Origin: Clavibacter sp. B3I6
GTDB taxonomy: Bacteria > Actinomycetota > Actinomycetes > Actinomycetales > Microbacteriaceae
DNA length: 64,000 bases
Reading direction: 5' to 3'
Assembly: GCF_030816895.1 (NCBI RefSeq)
Contig: NZ_JAUSYL010000001.1
Location: 1,488,001-1,552,000, forward strand
Below the pieces are notes generated by a model that was not told the origin of the DNA, did no database searches, and saw only the letters and a list, made by a program, of their open reading frames with translations. The position numbers and the translations under genes were made by a program. How positions within the stretch are numbered: the first letter of the stretch is position 1; each line of letters opens with the position of its first letter. Below, in pieces: positions 15,835 to 23,607 of the stretch.

Positions 15835-17003
15835 CGGTCGGCGCGGGTGGCGGTGGCGGGCGTCGAGGCGCGGCCGGTCAGCAGCGAGGTGAGGCCCCGC
15901 ACGCCGCGCTTTCCGGGCGGCGCGTGCGGGCTCGACGGGGGCGACGGCTGCGCCTCGTCCTCGTCCGGCTCCATGACGATCTTCCAGGCGGTCCACGCGA
16001 CGGCGGTGAGCGGCACCGAGAGGATCGCGCCGACGATGCCGCCGAGGATCGTGCCTGCGGTGAGGGCCAGCAGCACCACGAGGCCGTGCAGCTTGAGCGC
16101 GTTGCCGAGCACGACGGGCTGCAGGAAGTTGCCCTCGAGCTGGTTCACGACCACGACGATGGCGACCACGATGAGCGCGGTCGTCAGGTCGTTGGTGACG
16201 AGGGCGACGAGGGCCGCCAGGATTCCCGCGACGGTGGCGCCCACGATCGGCACGAACGCGCCGATGAACACGATGAGCGCGAGCGGCAGCGCCAGCGGCA
16301 CGCCGAGGATGAGGAGGCCGGCCCCGATGAACACGGTGTCGACGAGCGCGACGGTCGCGGTGCCGCGGATGTAGCCGCCCAGCACCCGGGCGCCGTCGTG
16401 GCCGACGCGCACGGCGCGCTTGCGCCCGCGGCCGCGGAACGGGCGGATCAGGAAGGCCCAGATGCGCGGCCCGTCCTTGACGAAGTAGAAGAAGACGACG
16501 AGCCCGAGCACCGCGCCCGTGACGATCTCGGCTGCAGCGGAGACGCCCGCGATGGCGCCGGATCCGAACTGGCTGCTGGTGAGGAAGTCGACGGCGGACT
16601 GGCGGAACGAGTCGATCTGGGCCGTGTCGATCGGGAGCCCGCCCTCCTCGATGAACCCCTGCAGCTGGTCGACGCCCTCGCTGGTGGCCTTCACGAGGGT
16701 CGGCCACTGGTTCTGCACGCCGAAGACGACGAGCGTGATCGCGCCGCCGAAGAGCACGAGGCCGGTGACGAGCGCGATGGCCGCGGCGAGCGCGTCGGGG
16801 AGGCCGCGGCGCTCCATCCAGAGCACGATCGGGCGCACGGCGCACGCGAGGATCAGCGCGATGATCACCGGGATCACGACGAGCTTGAGCGAGATGGCGG
16901 CGTACACGATCGCGATGGCGACCACGAGGACCGCCAGGATCTGCACGCAGCGGATGGAGAGGCGGCCGAGCTTGTCCTGCCAGACGGACTGCGGGGTGGT
17001 CAT
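15831..17003 (-). CDS. AI-2E family transporter
   Basis: A 390-residue integral membrane protein with about eight helices. It carries the family core VPIVGATVAGILAALVAL near residue 260 and the NQLEGNFLQPVVLGNALKLH stretch. The AI-2E family was named after TqsA, but members also act as ion/proton antiporters, so transport of autoinducer-2 should not be assumed. The last 40 residues are a Pro/Ser-rich cytoplasmic tail. Upstream of the ATG at 17003 lies TAGGGT at a spacing of seven bases, so the operon may be leaderless. It is the first gene of the leftward operon with DUF1206 and PhzF. Confidence 0.88.
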   Translation of the reverse strand: MTTPQSVWQDKLGRLSIRCVQILAVLVVAIAIVYAAISLKLVVIPVIIALILACAVRPIVLWMERRGLPDALAAAIALVTGLVLFGGAITLVVFGVQNQWPTLVKATSEGVDQLQGFIEEGGLPIDTAQIDSFRQSAVDFLTSSQFGSGAIAGVSAAAEIVTGAVLGLVVFFYFVKDGPRIWAFLIRPFRGRGRKRAVRVGHDGARVLGGYIRGTATVALVDTVFIGAGLLILGVPLALPLALIVFIGAFVPIVGATVAGILAALVALVTNDLTTALIVVAIVVVVNQLEGNFLQPVVLGNALKLHGLVVLLALTAGTILGGIVGAILSVPLTAVAWTAWKIVMEPDEDEAQPSPPSSPHAPPGKRGVRGLTSLLTGRASTPATATRADR

Positions 17004-17088
17004 GCGCTCAACCCTACGGGCGCAGGGGCCCCGCGACCGGGCCGCGGGCGGAGCCGGACACGCCCCGGTCGGCGGCGCGACCGGCCGC

Positions 17089-17100
17089 TAGCCTCGACCC
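17089..17100 (+). promoter_or_regulatory. Leaderless -10 box before the NodA-like gene
   Basis: TAGCCT (17089-17094) followed by exactly six bases and the ATG at 17101. No Shine-Dalgarno sequence is present. Confidence 0.5.
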
Positions 17101-17676
17101 ATGGGACCCCGCCTCACCGTCGTCCGCGAGGGCGCGCTCGACGTCGCCGGCCACACGTCCATCGCGGCGCTCCTCGCCCTCGCCTTCCCCGACTTCCGCG
17201 AGGGCTACGCGGGGTCGCGCAGCTGGGCGGGCGCGCAGCCGGAGCTGCGGGTCCTCGCGCACGACGGCGACGAGCTCGTCGCGCACGCGGGCATCCGCCG
17301 GATGTTCGTGGCCGTGGGCGACGACGCGGGCGACCCCGCCGACGACGTGCTCGTCGGATCCACCGGCATGGTCGCCGTGCACCCGGGCCGCCAGGGACAG
17401 GGGCTCGGCACGCTGCTCGCCGACGGGATCCGCGGCGCCCTCGCCCGCCTCGCCGTCCCCTTCGGCCTCCTGGAGACGGGCGACGCGACCACCGGCTACT
17501 ACACGCGGCACGGCTGGATCGCGCTCGACGGGCGCACCGGCCACTACAACGGCTTCACCCTCCGCGGCGCCGCCGAGGTGGTGCACCAGGACCACGGCTG
17601 GCTGATGCTCCCGGTCACCGCCCCCGCCGACGACTTCCCCGCGGGCGACCTGCACGTGAACGGGCAGCTGGTGTGA
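17101..17676 (+). CDS. NodA-like N-acyltransferase (GNAT fold)
   Basis: A 191-residue protein whose first half closely follows the pattern of rhizobial NodA: VAGHTSIAALLALAFPDFRE, then GSRSWAGAQPELRVLAHDGD, then LVAHAGIRRMFVAVG. It also has the acyl-CoA-binding signature RQGQGLGTLL (about 99-108). The end, DDFPAGDLHVNGQLV, parallels the NodA C-terminus (W/FPxG...I..NG). NodA transfers a fatty acyl chain to the free amine of a deacetylated chitooligosaccharide; other GNATs acetylate small molecules. The region between the halves has a 12-residue Asp-rich insertion. It forms an overlapping pair with the next GNAT gene. Confidence 0.75.
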   Translation: MGPRLTVVREGALDVAGHTSIAALLALAFPDFREGYAGSRSWAGAQPELRVLAHDGDELVAHAGIRRMFVAVGDDAGDPADDVLVGSTGMVAVHPGRQGQGLGTLLADGIRGALARLAVPFGLLETGDATTGYYTRHGWIALDGRTGHYNGFTLRGAAEVVHQDHGWLMLPVTAPADDFPAGDLHVNGQLV

Positions 17677-18194
17677 CCGCGCTCGATCCCGTGGTCCACC
17701 GGATCCGCGCCGAGGACTGGCGCGAGTACCGCACGCTCCGCCTCGAGATGCTCGAGGACACCCCGCTCGCCTACCTCGAGACCCTCGAGCACGCCCGGAC
17801 CCTGCCGGACTCCGACTGGCGCGGCCGCACCACGCGCGTGGCGCTCCCCGGCAACACGGCCTACGCGGCGGTCGACCGCGCGTCCGGCCGCTGGCTCGGC
17901 GCGATGAACGCGTACGTCGCGACCGACCCGACCCGCGTGATGCTCGTGAGCGTCTACATCACCCCCGACGCCCGGGGCCGCGGGGCGGGCGTCACCGACC
18001 TGCTGCTCGACGCCGTGATCGCCTGGGCCCGCGAGCGCCCGGACGCCCGGACGCTCCGCCTCGAGGTGCACGAGGACAACCCGAGGGCCCGCGCCTACTA
18101 CGAGCGCCGCGGCTTCCGCCTCACGGGCCGCAGCGTCCCGTACGCGCTCGACCGCTCGCAGCGCGACCTGGAGATGGACCTGCCGCTGGCGTGA
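17673..18194 (+). CDS. GNAT family N-acetyltransferase
   Basis: A 173-residue acetyltransferase with the acetyl-CoA loop VYITPDARGRGAGVTDLLLD near residues 90-110 and the C-terminal EDNPRARAYYERRGFRLTGR typical of RimI-type GNATs. The GTG start overlaps the stop of the NodA-like gene (GTGA), so expression is coupled. The substrate is unknown: such enzymes acetylate protein N-termini, amino acids, antibiotics or polyamines. A strong bidirectional terminator follows. Confidence 0.85.
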   Translation: MTALDPVVHRIRAEDWREYRTLRLEMLEDTPLAYLETLEHARTLPDSDWRGRTTRVALPGNTAYAAVDRASGRWLGAMNAYVATDPTRVMLVSVYITPDARGRGAGVTDLLLDAVIAWARERPDARTLRLEVHEDNPRARAYYERRGFRLTGRSVPYALDRSQRDLEMDLPLA

Positions 18195-18221
18195 GCCCGG
18201 CCGGTGCGGCCGGCCCGGACG

Positions 18222-18264
18222 CGACGACGCCCGCCACCTCGCGAAGAGGGGACGGGCGTCGTCG
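18222..18264. terminator. Bidirectional terminator, 12-bp perfect stem
   Basis: CGACGACGCCCG (18222-18233) is perfectly inverted at 18253-18264. It lies between the convergent GNAT and catalase genes. Confidence 0.85.
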
Positions 18265-18295
18265 TGTGAGGCGATCAGCGGATCACCGCCGCGGC

Positions 18296-19825
18296 TCAGT
18301 GCGTGGCGATGGCCACGTCCTCCGCGTCGCGCGTCGGGCCGGGGGTGGCCTCGGCGACGGGCGCGGATCCGGCCAGCGGCGGCAGGCCCGCGGCGACCCG
18401 CGCGCCGAGCCAGGCGTCGACGTCCGTCCAGTACCGGATGACGCGGGCGCGGAGCTCGGCCGTGGTGACCTTGCTCACGTGGCCGACGATGTTGCCGACG
18501 AGGCGCTCGCGGGCGGCGTCGTCGAGCACGTCGCGGACGAGCATGCCCGCCTGCACGAAGTCGTCGTCCTCGGCGTGCAGGGTCGCGGCCGAGCGGACGA
18601 GCTCGCCGTCGTGCTCCCAGCCGGCGCTCTCCGCAGCCCGGGCGGGGTCGGCGTGCGCGCCGCCGTGCGAGTTGGGCGCGTAGACGGGCGTGCCGGCCGA
18701 CTCGAAGGAGTAGCGCGCGGCGCCGTCCTTCGAGTAGCTGTGCACGGGCGACTTCGGCGCGTTCACCGGCAGCTGCGCGTGGTTGGTGCCCACGCGGTAG
18801 CGGTGCGCGTCGGCGTAGCTGAAGATGCGCGCGAGGAGCATCTTGTCGGGGCTCGTCTGGATCCCGGGCACGAAGTTCGAGGGCGCGAACGCGGCCTGCT
18901 CGATCTGCGCGAAGTAGTTCTCCGGGTTGCGGTTCAGGGTCATGGTGCCGACCTCGATGCGCGGGTAGTCCTTCTGCGACCAGACCTTGGTGAGGTCGAA
19001 CGGGTTGAAGCGGTACGACTTGGCGTCCTCGTAGGGCATGATCTGCACCTCGAGCTTCCACTCCGGGTAGTCCCCCCGGTCGATGGCCTCGGTGAGGTCG
19101 CGGATGTGGAAGTCGGCGTCCTCGCCCGCGATCTGGTCCGCCTGCTCCTGCGACAGGATCTCGATGCCCTGCTGCGTCTTGAAGTGGTACTTCACCCAGA
19201 AGCGCTCACCGGCCGCGTTCACCCACTGGTACGTGTGCGAGCCGAAGCCGTCCATGTGACGCCACGAGCTCGGGAGGCCGCGGTCGCCCATGAGCCAGGT
19301 GACCTGGTGGGCGGACTCGGGCGAGAGGGTCCAGAAGTCCCACTGCATGTCGTGGTCGCGGAGGTGCGAGCCCGGCAGGCGCTTCTGGGAGTGGATGAAG
19401 TCGGGGAACTTGATCCCGTCGCGGATGAAGAAGACGGGGGTGTTGTTGCCGACGAGGTCGTAGTTGCCCTCGTCCGTGTAGAACTTCAGCGCGAAGCCGC
19501 GGGGGTCGCGCCAGGTGTCGGGGCTCCCCTGCTCGCCGGCGACGGTGGAGAAGCGCGCGAGCATCTCGACCTCGGCACCGGGCTGGAAGAGGGAGGCGCG
19601 GGTGTACGCGCTCACGTCGCCCGTGGTGCGGAAGGTGCCGAACGCGCCGCCGCCCTTCGCGTGGACGACGCGCTCGGGGATCCGCTCGCGGTTGAACTGC
19701 GCCAGCTTCTCGACGAGGTAGTGGTCGTGCAGCGGGATGGAGCCGTCGGGGCCGACGGACAGCGAGTGCTCGTCGCTGGCGACGGGGGCGCCCTGGTTGG
19801 TGGTCGTGTGCTTCTGATCCGTCAT
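18296..19825 (-). CDS. katA: Monofunctional heme catalase
   Basis: A 509-residue small-subunit catalase that turns hydrogen peroxide into water and oxygen. Visible landmarks are the distal histidine in RVVHAKGGGAFGTF, the distal asparagine in YDLVGNNTPVFFIRD, and the proximal heme-ligand tyrosine in RIFSYADAHRYRVGTN. The last 25 residues are a low-complexity tail. The ATG at 19825 has AGGAGAACCGC just upstream in its own direction. The gene is divergent from an aldo/keto reductase, and a 29-bp dyad lies in the shared promoter region. The symbol is by family; which clade it belongs to was not tested. Confidence 0.95.
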   Translation of the reverse strand: MTDQKHTTTNQGAPVASDEHSLSVGPDGSIPLHDHYLVEKLAQFNRERIPERVVHAKGGGAFGTFRTTGDVSAYTRASLFQPGAEVEMLARFSTVAGEQGSPDTWRDPRGFALKFYTDEGNYDLVGNNTPVFFIRDGIKFPDFIHSQKRLPGSHLRDHDMQWDFWTLSPESAHQVTWLMGDRGLPSSWRHMDGFGSHTYQWVNAAGERFWVKYHFKTQQGIEILSQEQADQIAGEDADFHIRDLTEAIDRGDYPEWKLEVQIMPYEDAKSYRFNPFDLTKVWSQKDYPRIEVGTMTLNRNPENYFAQIEQAAFAPSNFVPGIQTSPDKMLLARIFSYADAHRYRVGTNHAQLPVNAPKSPVHSYSKDGAARYSFESAGTPVYAPNSHGGAHADPARAAESAGWEHDGELVRSAATLHAEDDDFVQAGMLVRDVLDDAARERLVGNIVGHVSKVTTAELRARVIRYWTDVDAWLGARVAAGLPPLAGSAPVAEATPGPTRDAEDVAIATH

Positions 19826-20125
19826 GCGGTTCTCCTGTCAGCGGTGGAACGGGGGGGTGCTGGCTCGAGGTGGACCGGCCGCGGGTGCGCGGACGGTGGC
19901 GACCCTCAGGTCGCGGCGGTGGCGCCGGGATCCGCGGACGCGGCCCGGCAGGCGGGGCAGGGCCCCGTGCGTGACCTCGGTGCTCGCGTGTCGTCGGGCA
20001 TGCGGAGGAGTCAAGCACACTTCCCTTGAGTCATTCAAAACAAGTGCACGGGCGGCGCGTCGCGCGACCGACCGTGCCTAGGCTCGACGGGCGGCCCCAC
20101 CGGCCGCAGGAGATCGGAGCACCGC
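19826..20125. other. Catalase / aldo-keto reductase divergent intergenic region
   Basis: No gene. The left two thirds (19830-20000) are GC-rich without notable structure. The right third holds an AT-rich island with a dyad, and TAGGCT around 20078-20083 as a plausible -10 box for the rightward gene, which also has GGAG before its ATG. Confidence 0.5.
20018..20046. promoter_or_regulatory. 29-bp dyad, candidate peroxide or iron-responsive operator
   Basis: The outer arms CACTT (20018-20022) and AAGTG (20042-20046) and the inner core TTGAGTCATTCAA (20026-20038) form a dyad with 10 of 14 positions paired around a central C. It is strikingly AT-rich for this genome and lies upstream of both divergent genes. 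Fur/PerR-type or other redox regulators bind sites of this kind; no such regulator gene is in the window. Confidence 0.55.
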
Positions 20126-21115
20126 ATGAAGCACATCCACACCGGCACGGGCCTCGACGTCGGCCGCATCGGCCTCGGCTGCATGGGCATGAGCGCGTTC
20201 TACGACGGCGCCGGCCAGGACGACGCCGAGTCGATCCGCACCATCCACCGCGCGGTCGAGCAGGGCGTCACGCTGTTCGACACCGCCGAGGGCTACGGCC
20301 CCTTCACCAACGAGCGGCTGGTCGGATCCGCCCTCCGCGACCACCGCGACGACGTCGTCATCGCGACCAAGTTCGGGATCATGACGCACGCCCCGGGCAA
20401 GGACGCCGAGGACTCCACGCGCGGCATCGACAGCTCCCCCACCAGCATCCGCATCGCCGTCGAGGCGATGCTGCAGCGCCTCGGGACCGACCGCATCGAC
20501 GTCCTCTACCAGCACCGCGTCGACCCGGCCGTGCCCATCGAGGAGGTCGTCGGCGTGATGGCGGAGCTCGTCGAGGAGGGCAAGGTCGTGCACCTCGGCC
20601 TGTCCGAGGCCGGGCCCGACACGATCCGCCGCGCGCACGCCGTGCACCCCATCTCGGTGCTGCAGAGCGAGTACTCCATCTGGACGCGCGACCCCGAGCA
20701 GGACGTGCTCGGCGTGCTGCGCGAGCTCGGCATCGGGCTCGTGGCCTACTCGCCCCTCGGTCGCGGGTTCCTCACCGGGTCCATCACGAGCCCCGCCGAC
20801 CTGTCGACCAGCGACTACCGGGCCTCGAACCCGCGCTTCGCAGAGGAGGCGTTCACGCAGAACATGCGCATCGTCGACGCCGTGAAGGCGGTGGCGGGCG
20901 AGCTCGACGCGACGCCCGCGCAGGTCGCGCTCGCGTGGATCCTCGCCCAGGGCGACGACATCGCGGTGATCCCCGGCACGAAGCGCGTCGCGCGCCTCGA
21001 TGAGAACGTCGCCGCGGACGCCCTGACGCTCTCCGCCGACCAGCTCGCGCGGCTCTCGTCGCTGCCCACCCCGGTCGGCGACCGCTACGAGGACATGACG
21101 CCCCTCGGGCGCTGA
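20126..21115 (+). CDS. Aldo/keto reductase
   Basis: A 329-residue (alpha/beta)8-barrel NADPH-dependent oxidoreductase. The catalytic tetrad is visible: Asp in TLFDTAEGYG, Tyr in the same segment, Lys in VVIATKFG and His in DVLYQHRVDP. The cofactor-binding GTKRVARLDEN lies near the C-terminus. It resembles the subfamily that reduces aldehydes or cleaves plant and alkaloid-like carbonyls, with VAYSPLGRGFLTG as a subfamily mark. GGAG precedes the ATG at 20126. Divergence from catalase suggests a role in oxidative or carbonyl stress, which is inference. Confidence 0.93.
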   Translation: MKHIHTGTGLDVGRIGLGCMGMSAFYDGAGQDDAESIRTIHRAVEQGVTLFDTAEGYGPFTNERLVGSALRDHRDDVVIATKFGIMTHAPGKDAEDSTRGIDSSPTSIRIAVEAMLQRLGTDRIDVLYQHRVDPAVPIEEVVGVMAELVEEGKVVHLGLSEAGPDTIRRAHAVHPISVLQSEYSIWTRDPEQDVLGVLRELGIGLVAYSPLGRGFLTGSITSPADLSTSDYRASNPRFAEEAFTQNMRIVDAVKAVAGELDATPAQVALAWILAQGDDIAVIPGTKRVARLDENVAADALTLSADQLARLSSLPTPVGDRYEDMTPLGR

Positions 21116-21129
21116 TCCCCGGCACGGCA

Positions 21130-21161
21130 GCGGGCCCGGTCGCCTCGGCGTCCGGGCCCGC
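21130..21161 (+). terminator. Terminator after the aldo/keto reductase
   Basis: GCGGGCCCGG (21130-21139) is perfectly inverted at 21152-21161 with a 12-base loop. Confidence 0.8.
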
Positions 21162-21226
21162 GGTGCGCGCGGCGCGGCACGCGGGATGCGACCTGCGGAT
21201 GACGCGGCGCCGCCGTCCCCCCTTGT

Positions 21227-21254
21227 ATCGTCTCTCGATGGATCGACATTCGAT
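21227..21254. promoter_or_regulatory. Tandem ATCG-N5-CGAT operators
   Basis: Two identical inverted-repeat half-site pairs, ATCG-N5-CGAT, at 21227-21239 and 21242-21254 with a 15-base period, immediately before the ribosome site of the DUF2975 gene. They are well placed for the downstream HTH protein, or another regulator, to repress this operon. Confidence 0.6.
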
Positions 21255-21273
21255 GCACGAAGGAGGACCCGGC

Positions 21274-21738
21274 ATGGCGACGGCGACGAGGATCGGCGTG
21301 AAGGCGCTCGTGGCGCTCGGGATCGTGGTGGAGGCGCTCATGGTCTCCGCGGCGACGGGCCCGCTGCGCGAGAGCGAGGCCGACCTCGACGGGCTCGTGG
21401 TGCCGGTGGCGGTGTGGATCGTCGCCGTCACGCTGTGCGCGCAGGCGGTCCTCGTGATCATCTGGCGGCTCACGTCGATGACCGCGAGCGACGCCATCTT
21501 CGACCGGCGCGCGTTCGCGCTGGTGCGGGCGATGATCGCGCTGGGCGCCGTCGCGACGGCCCTCGCGGTCGCCGCGTTCGCGGGTCTCGCGGCCGCGGGC
21601 ATCACGCCGCCGGCCGTCATGGTCGCCCTGGTCGGGGTGGCGGCCCTCTGCGCCGCCTTCTGCCTCGTGCTCGTGACGATGAGCGGCCTCCTGCGTCGCG
21701 CCGCCGCCTCGCACGCCGAGCTGGCGGAGGTCGTCTGA
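21274..21738 (+). CDS. DUF2975 membrane protein
   Basis: A 154-residue protein with four transmembrane helices (ALVALGIVVEALMVSAATG; VVPVAVWIVAVTLCAQAVLV; MIALGAVATALAVAAFAGLA; VMVALVGVAALCAAFCLVLV). Its pairing with a tiny XRE regulator is the hallmark of DUF2975. I use the ATG at 21274 because AGGAGG lies seven bases before it; an upstream ATG at 21238 falls inside the operator repeats. The function is unknown; in bacilli and actinobacteria such pairs are autoregulated. The stop overlaps the next ATG (TGATG). Confidence 0.8.
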   Translation: MATATRIGVKALVALGIVVEALMVSAATGPLRESEADLDGLVVPVAVWIVAVTLCAQAVLVIIWRLTSMTASDAIFDRRAFALVRAMIALGAVATALAVAAFAGLAAAGITPPAVMVALVGVAALCAAFCLVLVTMSGLLRRAAASHAELAEVV

Positions 21739-21944
21739 TGCCGATCGAGGTCGACCTCGACTCGCACCTCGCCGCGCGCGGCATGACGGTCGCCGAGCTG
21801 GCGACCGCCATCGGCATCACGCCGGCGAACGTCTTCGTGCTGAAGAACGGACGCGCGAAGGCCGTGCGGTTCTCGACCCTGGAGGCGATCTGCCGGGTGC
21901 TCGACTGCCAGCCCGGCGACGTGCTGTCGTTCCGGGAGGGCTGA
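21738..21944 (+). CDS. Small XRE-family (Cro/C1-type) regulator
   Basis: A 68-residue single-domain helix-turn-helix protein of the YozG-like type: MTVAELATAIGITPANVFVL forms the HTH, followed by VRFSTLEAICRVLDCQPGDV, the invariant end of this family. It starts inside the stop codon of the DUF2975 gene (TGATG), so it is made in step with the membrane protein. It probably binds the tandem ATCG-N5-CGAT sites upstream of the pair. Confidence 0.9.
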   Translation: MPIEVDLDSHLAARGMTVAELATAIGITPANVFVLKNGRAKAVRFSTLEAICRVLDCQPGDVLSFREG

Positions 21945-21949
21945 CGGCG

Positions 21950-22790
21950 TCAGGCCTCCTGCTCGAGCCCCCGGCGCCGGTTGGCGAGCACGGGCAGCGT
22001 GCCGCGCGCGGCCTCGACCGCGGAGGTGTCGACGTCCACGACGAGCAGCTCCTCCTCGCCGCCGAGGCGGTGCAGCACCTCGCCGAGCGGGGAGATCACG
22101 GCGCTCCGGCCGATGCCCGTGGGCGCGCCGCTCGCGGGGTCGTGGCCGCGGGATCCGGCGGGCAGCGTCGCGGGGTCGCCCTGGCCGACCGCGACCACGA
22201 AGGAGGTGGAGTCGAGCGCGCGGGCCCGGAGCAGGAGGTCCCACTGGTCGGCCTTGCCGGGGCCGGCGCCCCAGCTCGCGCACACGATGCTGACCACGGC
22301 ACCGCGGTCGGCGCCCGCGAGGAACAGCGCGGGGAAGCGCACGTCGTAGCAGGTGGCGAGCGATGCGCGCGTGCCGCCGACCTCGATCACGGCGATGCCG
22401 TCGCCCGGGTCGACCGCGTCGGACTCGCGGAACCCGAAGGCGTCGAAGAGGTGGATCTTGTCGTACGAGGCGGCGCCCGCCGCCTCCGCGCCCGCGGGGC
22501 CGGGCGACGAGGAGCGTGTTGCGGACGCGGCCGTCCGTGCCGGGCGTGAACATGCCCGCGACGATCACGACGCCGAGCCGGTCGGCCACCGCCCGGACCC
22601 CGGTCGCCCACGGGCCGTCGAGCGGCTCCGCGACCTCCGGGAGCGGGTTGCCGAAGGCGCGCTGCGCCGCCTCCGGGAACACCACGAGCTCGGCGCCCTG
22701 CCGCGCGGCGTCCTCCGCGAAGCGCTCGATCCGTGCGAGGTTCTCCGCGGGCTCCGGGGAGCTGATGATCTGGGCAAGCGCGACTCTCAT
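21950..22790 (-). pseudogene. Nitrilase-family carbon-nitrogen hydrolase, frameshifted
   Basis: The start at 22790 (MRVALAQIISSPEPAENLAR) and the catalytic Glu in VVFPEAAQRAF are in one frame. The catalytic Lys (SYDKIHLFD) and Cys (LATCYDVRFP) are in another. The break lies at a run of four Gs on the + strand, 22496-22499: with three Gs the frame would read VARPAGAEAAG straight through. Total length is 3n+1. Without the frameshift it would be a normal 280-residue amidase or omega-amidase-like enzyme. It is divergent from the GntR gene over a TGTATACA palindrome. Either a recent inactivation or a one-base sequencing error; the rest is undamaged. Confidence 0.8.
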
Positions 22791-22803
22791 GGTCCTCCTC
22801 GTG

Positions 22804-22813
22804 ATGTATACAT
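22804..22813. promoter_or_regulatory. GntR-type operator, first copy
   Basis: ATGTATACAT, a perfect 10-bp palindrome with the TGTATACA core, lies in the 28-base gap between the divergent hydrolase and GntR genes. TATACA at 22807-22812 also ends six bases before the GntR ATG, so the operator covers a leaderless -10 box. The same core recurs at 25069-25078. Confidence 0.65.
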
Positions 22814-22818
22814 AGCGT

Positions 22819-23493
22819 ATGCGAGAACGGGCGGGTGATCCAGGGGCCCCGACCGGCGCCCTCTCGGGTCGCGCGCGGGCCTACGAGTTCCTGCACGCGC
22901 ACGTGCTCACGGACCCCGACCAGCAGGGCGCGTTCCTCAACGAGCAGGAGCTCGCGGAGCGCATCGGCGTTTCCCGCACGCCCGTCCGCGAGGCCCTGCT
23001 GCTGCTCGCGGCCGACGACCTGGTGGAGATGATCCCCAAGCGCGGCGCCCGCATCCCCGTCATCACCGGCCGGGAGATCGGCGAGCTTATGGAGCTGCGC
23101 GGCGTGCTCGAGCGGCACGCGGCCACGAGCGCCGTCGAGCACGACCGGACCCCGCTCGACGCGATGCGCGCGGTGCTCGAGCAGCAGCGCGCGATGGTGG
23201 CGATGCCGCCGCGCGAGAGCGGCCGCGAGTTCATCGAGCACGACCGCCGCTTCCACCAGCTGCTCGTCGACGCGGCGGGCAGCGAACTGATGAGCCGCAC
23301 CTACGCGAAGCTCCGCGCCCGCCAGATCCTCGTGGGCGTCGAGGCCCTCTACCGGGCGACCGACCGGCAGGACCGGGTCTGCGAGGAGCACGCCGTCATC
23401 GTCGACGCGCTCGCCGCCCGCGACGCCGAGGCGGCCCGCGACGCGATCGACCGGCACCTCGCCGTCACGCTCGACGTCCTCCTGCGCGCCTGA
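22819..23493 (+). CDS. GntR-family regulator (FCD / FadR subfamily)
   Basis: A 224-residue repressor. The N-terminal winged helix-turn-helix (NEQELAERIGVSRTPVREAL, about 42-62) is the canonical GntR motif, followed by KRGARIPVITGREIGELMEL. The all-helical C-terminal domain of about 140 residues is the ligand-binding FCD type; metal-coordinating His residues are plausible in IEHDRRFHQLL and CEEHAVIVDALAARD. The ATG at 22819 is directly preceded by a palindrome that overlaps a leaderless -10. It probably controls the hydrolase, itself, and the transporter/DUF2848 pair. Confidence 0.92.
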   Translation: MRERAGDPGAPTGALSGRARAYEFLHAHVLTDPDQQGAFLNEQELAERIGVSRTPVREALLLLAADDLVEMIPKRGARIPVITGREIGELMELRGVLERHAATSAVEHDRTPLDAMRAVLEQQRAMVAMPPRESGREFIEHDRRFHQLLVDAAGSELMSRTYAKLRARQILVGVEALYRATDRQDRVCEEHAVIVDALAARDAEAARDAIDRHLAVTLDVLLRA

Positions 23494-23553
23494 CACGGCC
23501 CGCGGCTCCGGCCCCGGCCCCGGCGGCGACGCCGACGGCGCGCCCGCACGCGA

Positions 23554-23590
23554 CGACGCCCGGACCCCCGCGTCGGGGATCCGGGCGTCG
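23554..23590. terminator. Bidirectional terminator between GntR and MFS genes
   Basis: CGACGCCCGGA (23554-23564) is perfectly inverted at 23580-23590, and the loop contains a further CCCC/GGGG pairing. Confidence 0.85.
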
Positions 23591-23607
23591 CCGGTGCACG
23601 GGGTGCG

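Noticed and set aside
15831..17003. Quorum-sensing (autoinducer-2) export
   Set aside because: The AI-2E family name does not prove AI-2 transport, and no luxS or lsr gene is nearby.
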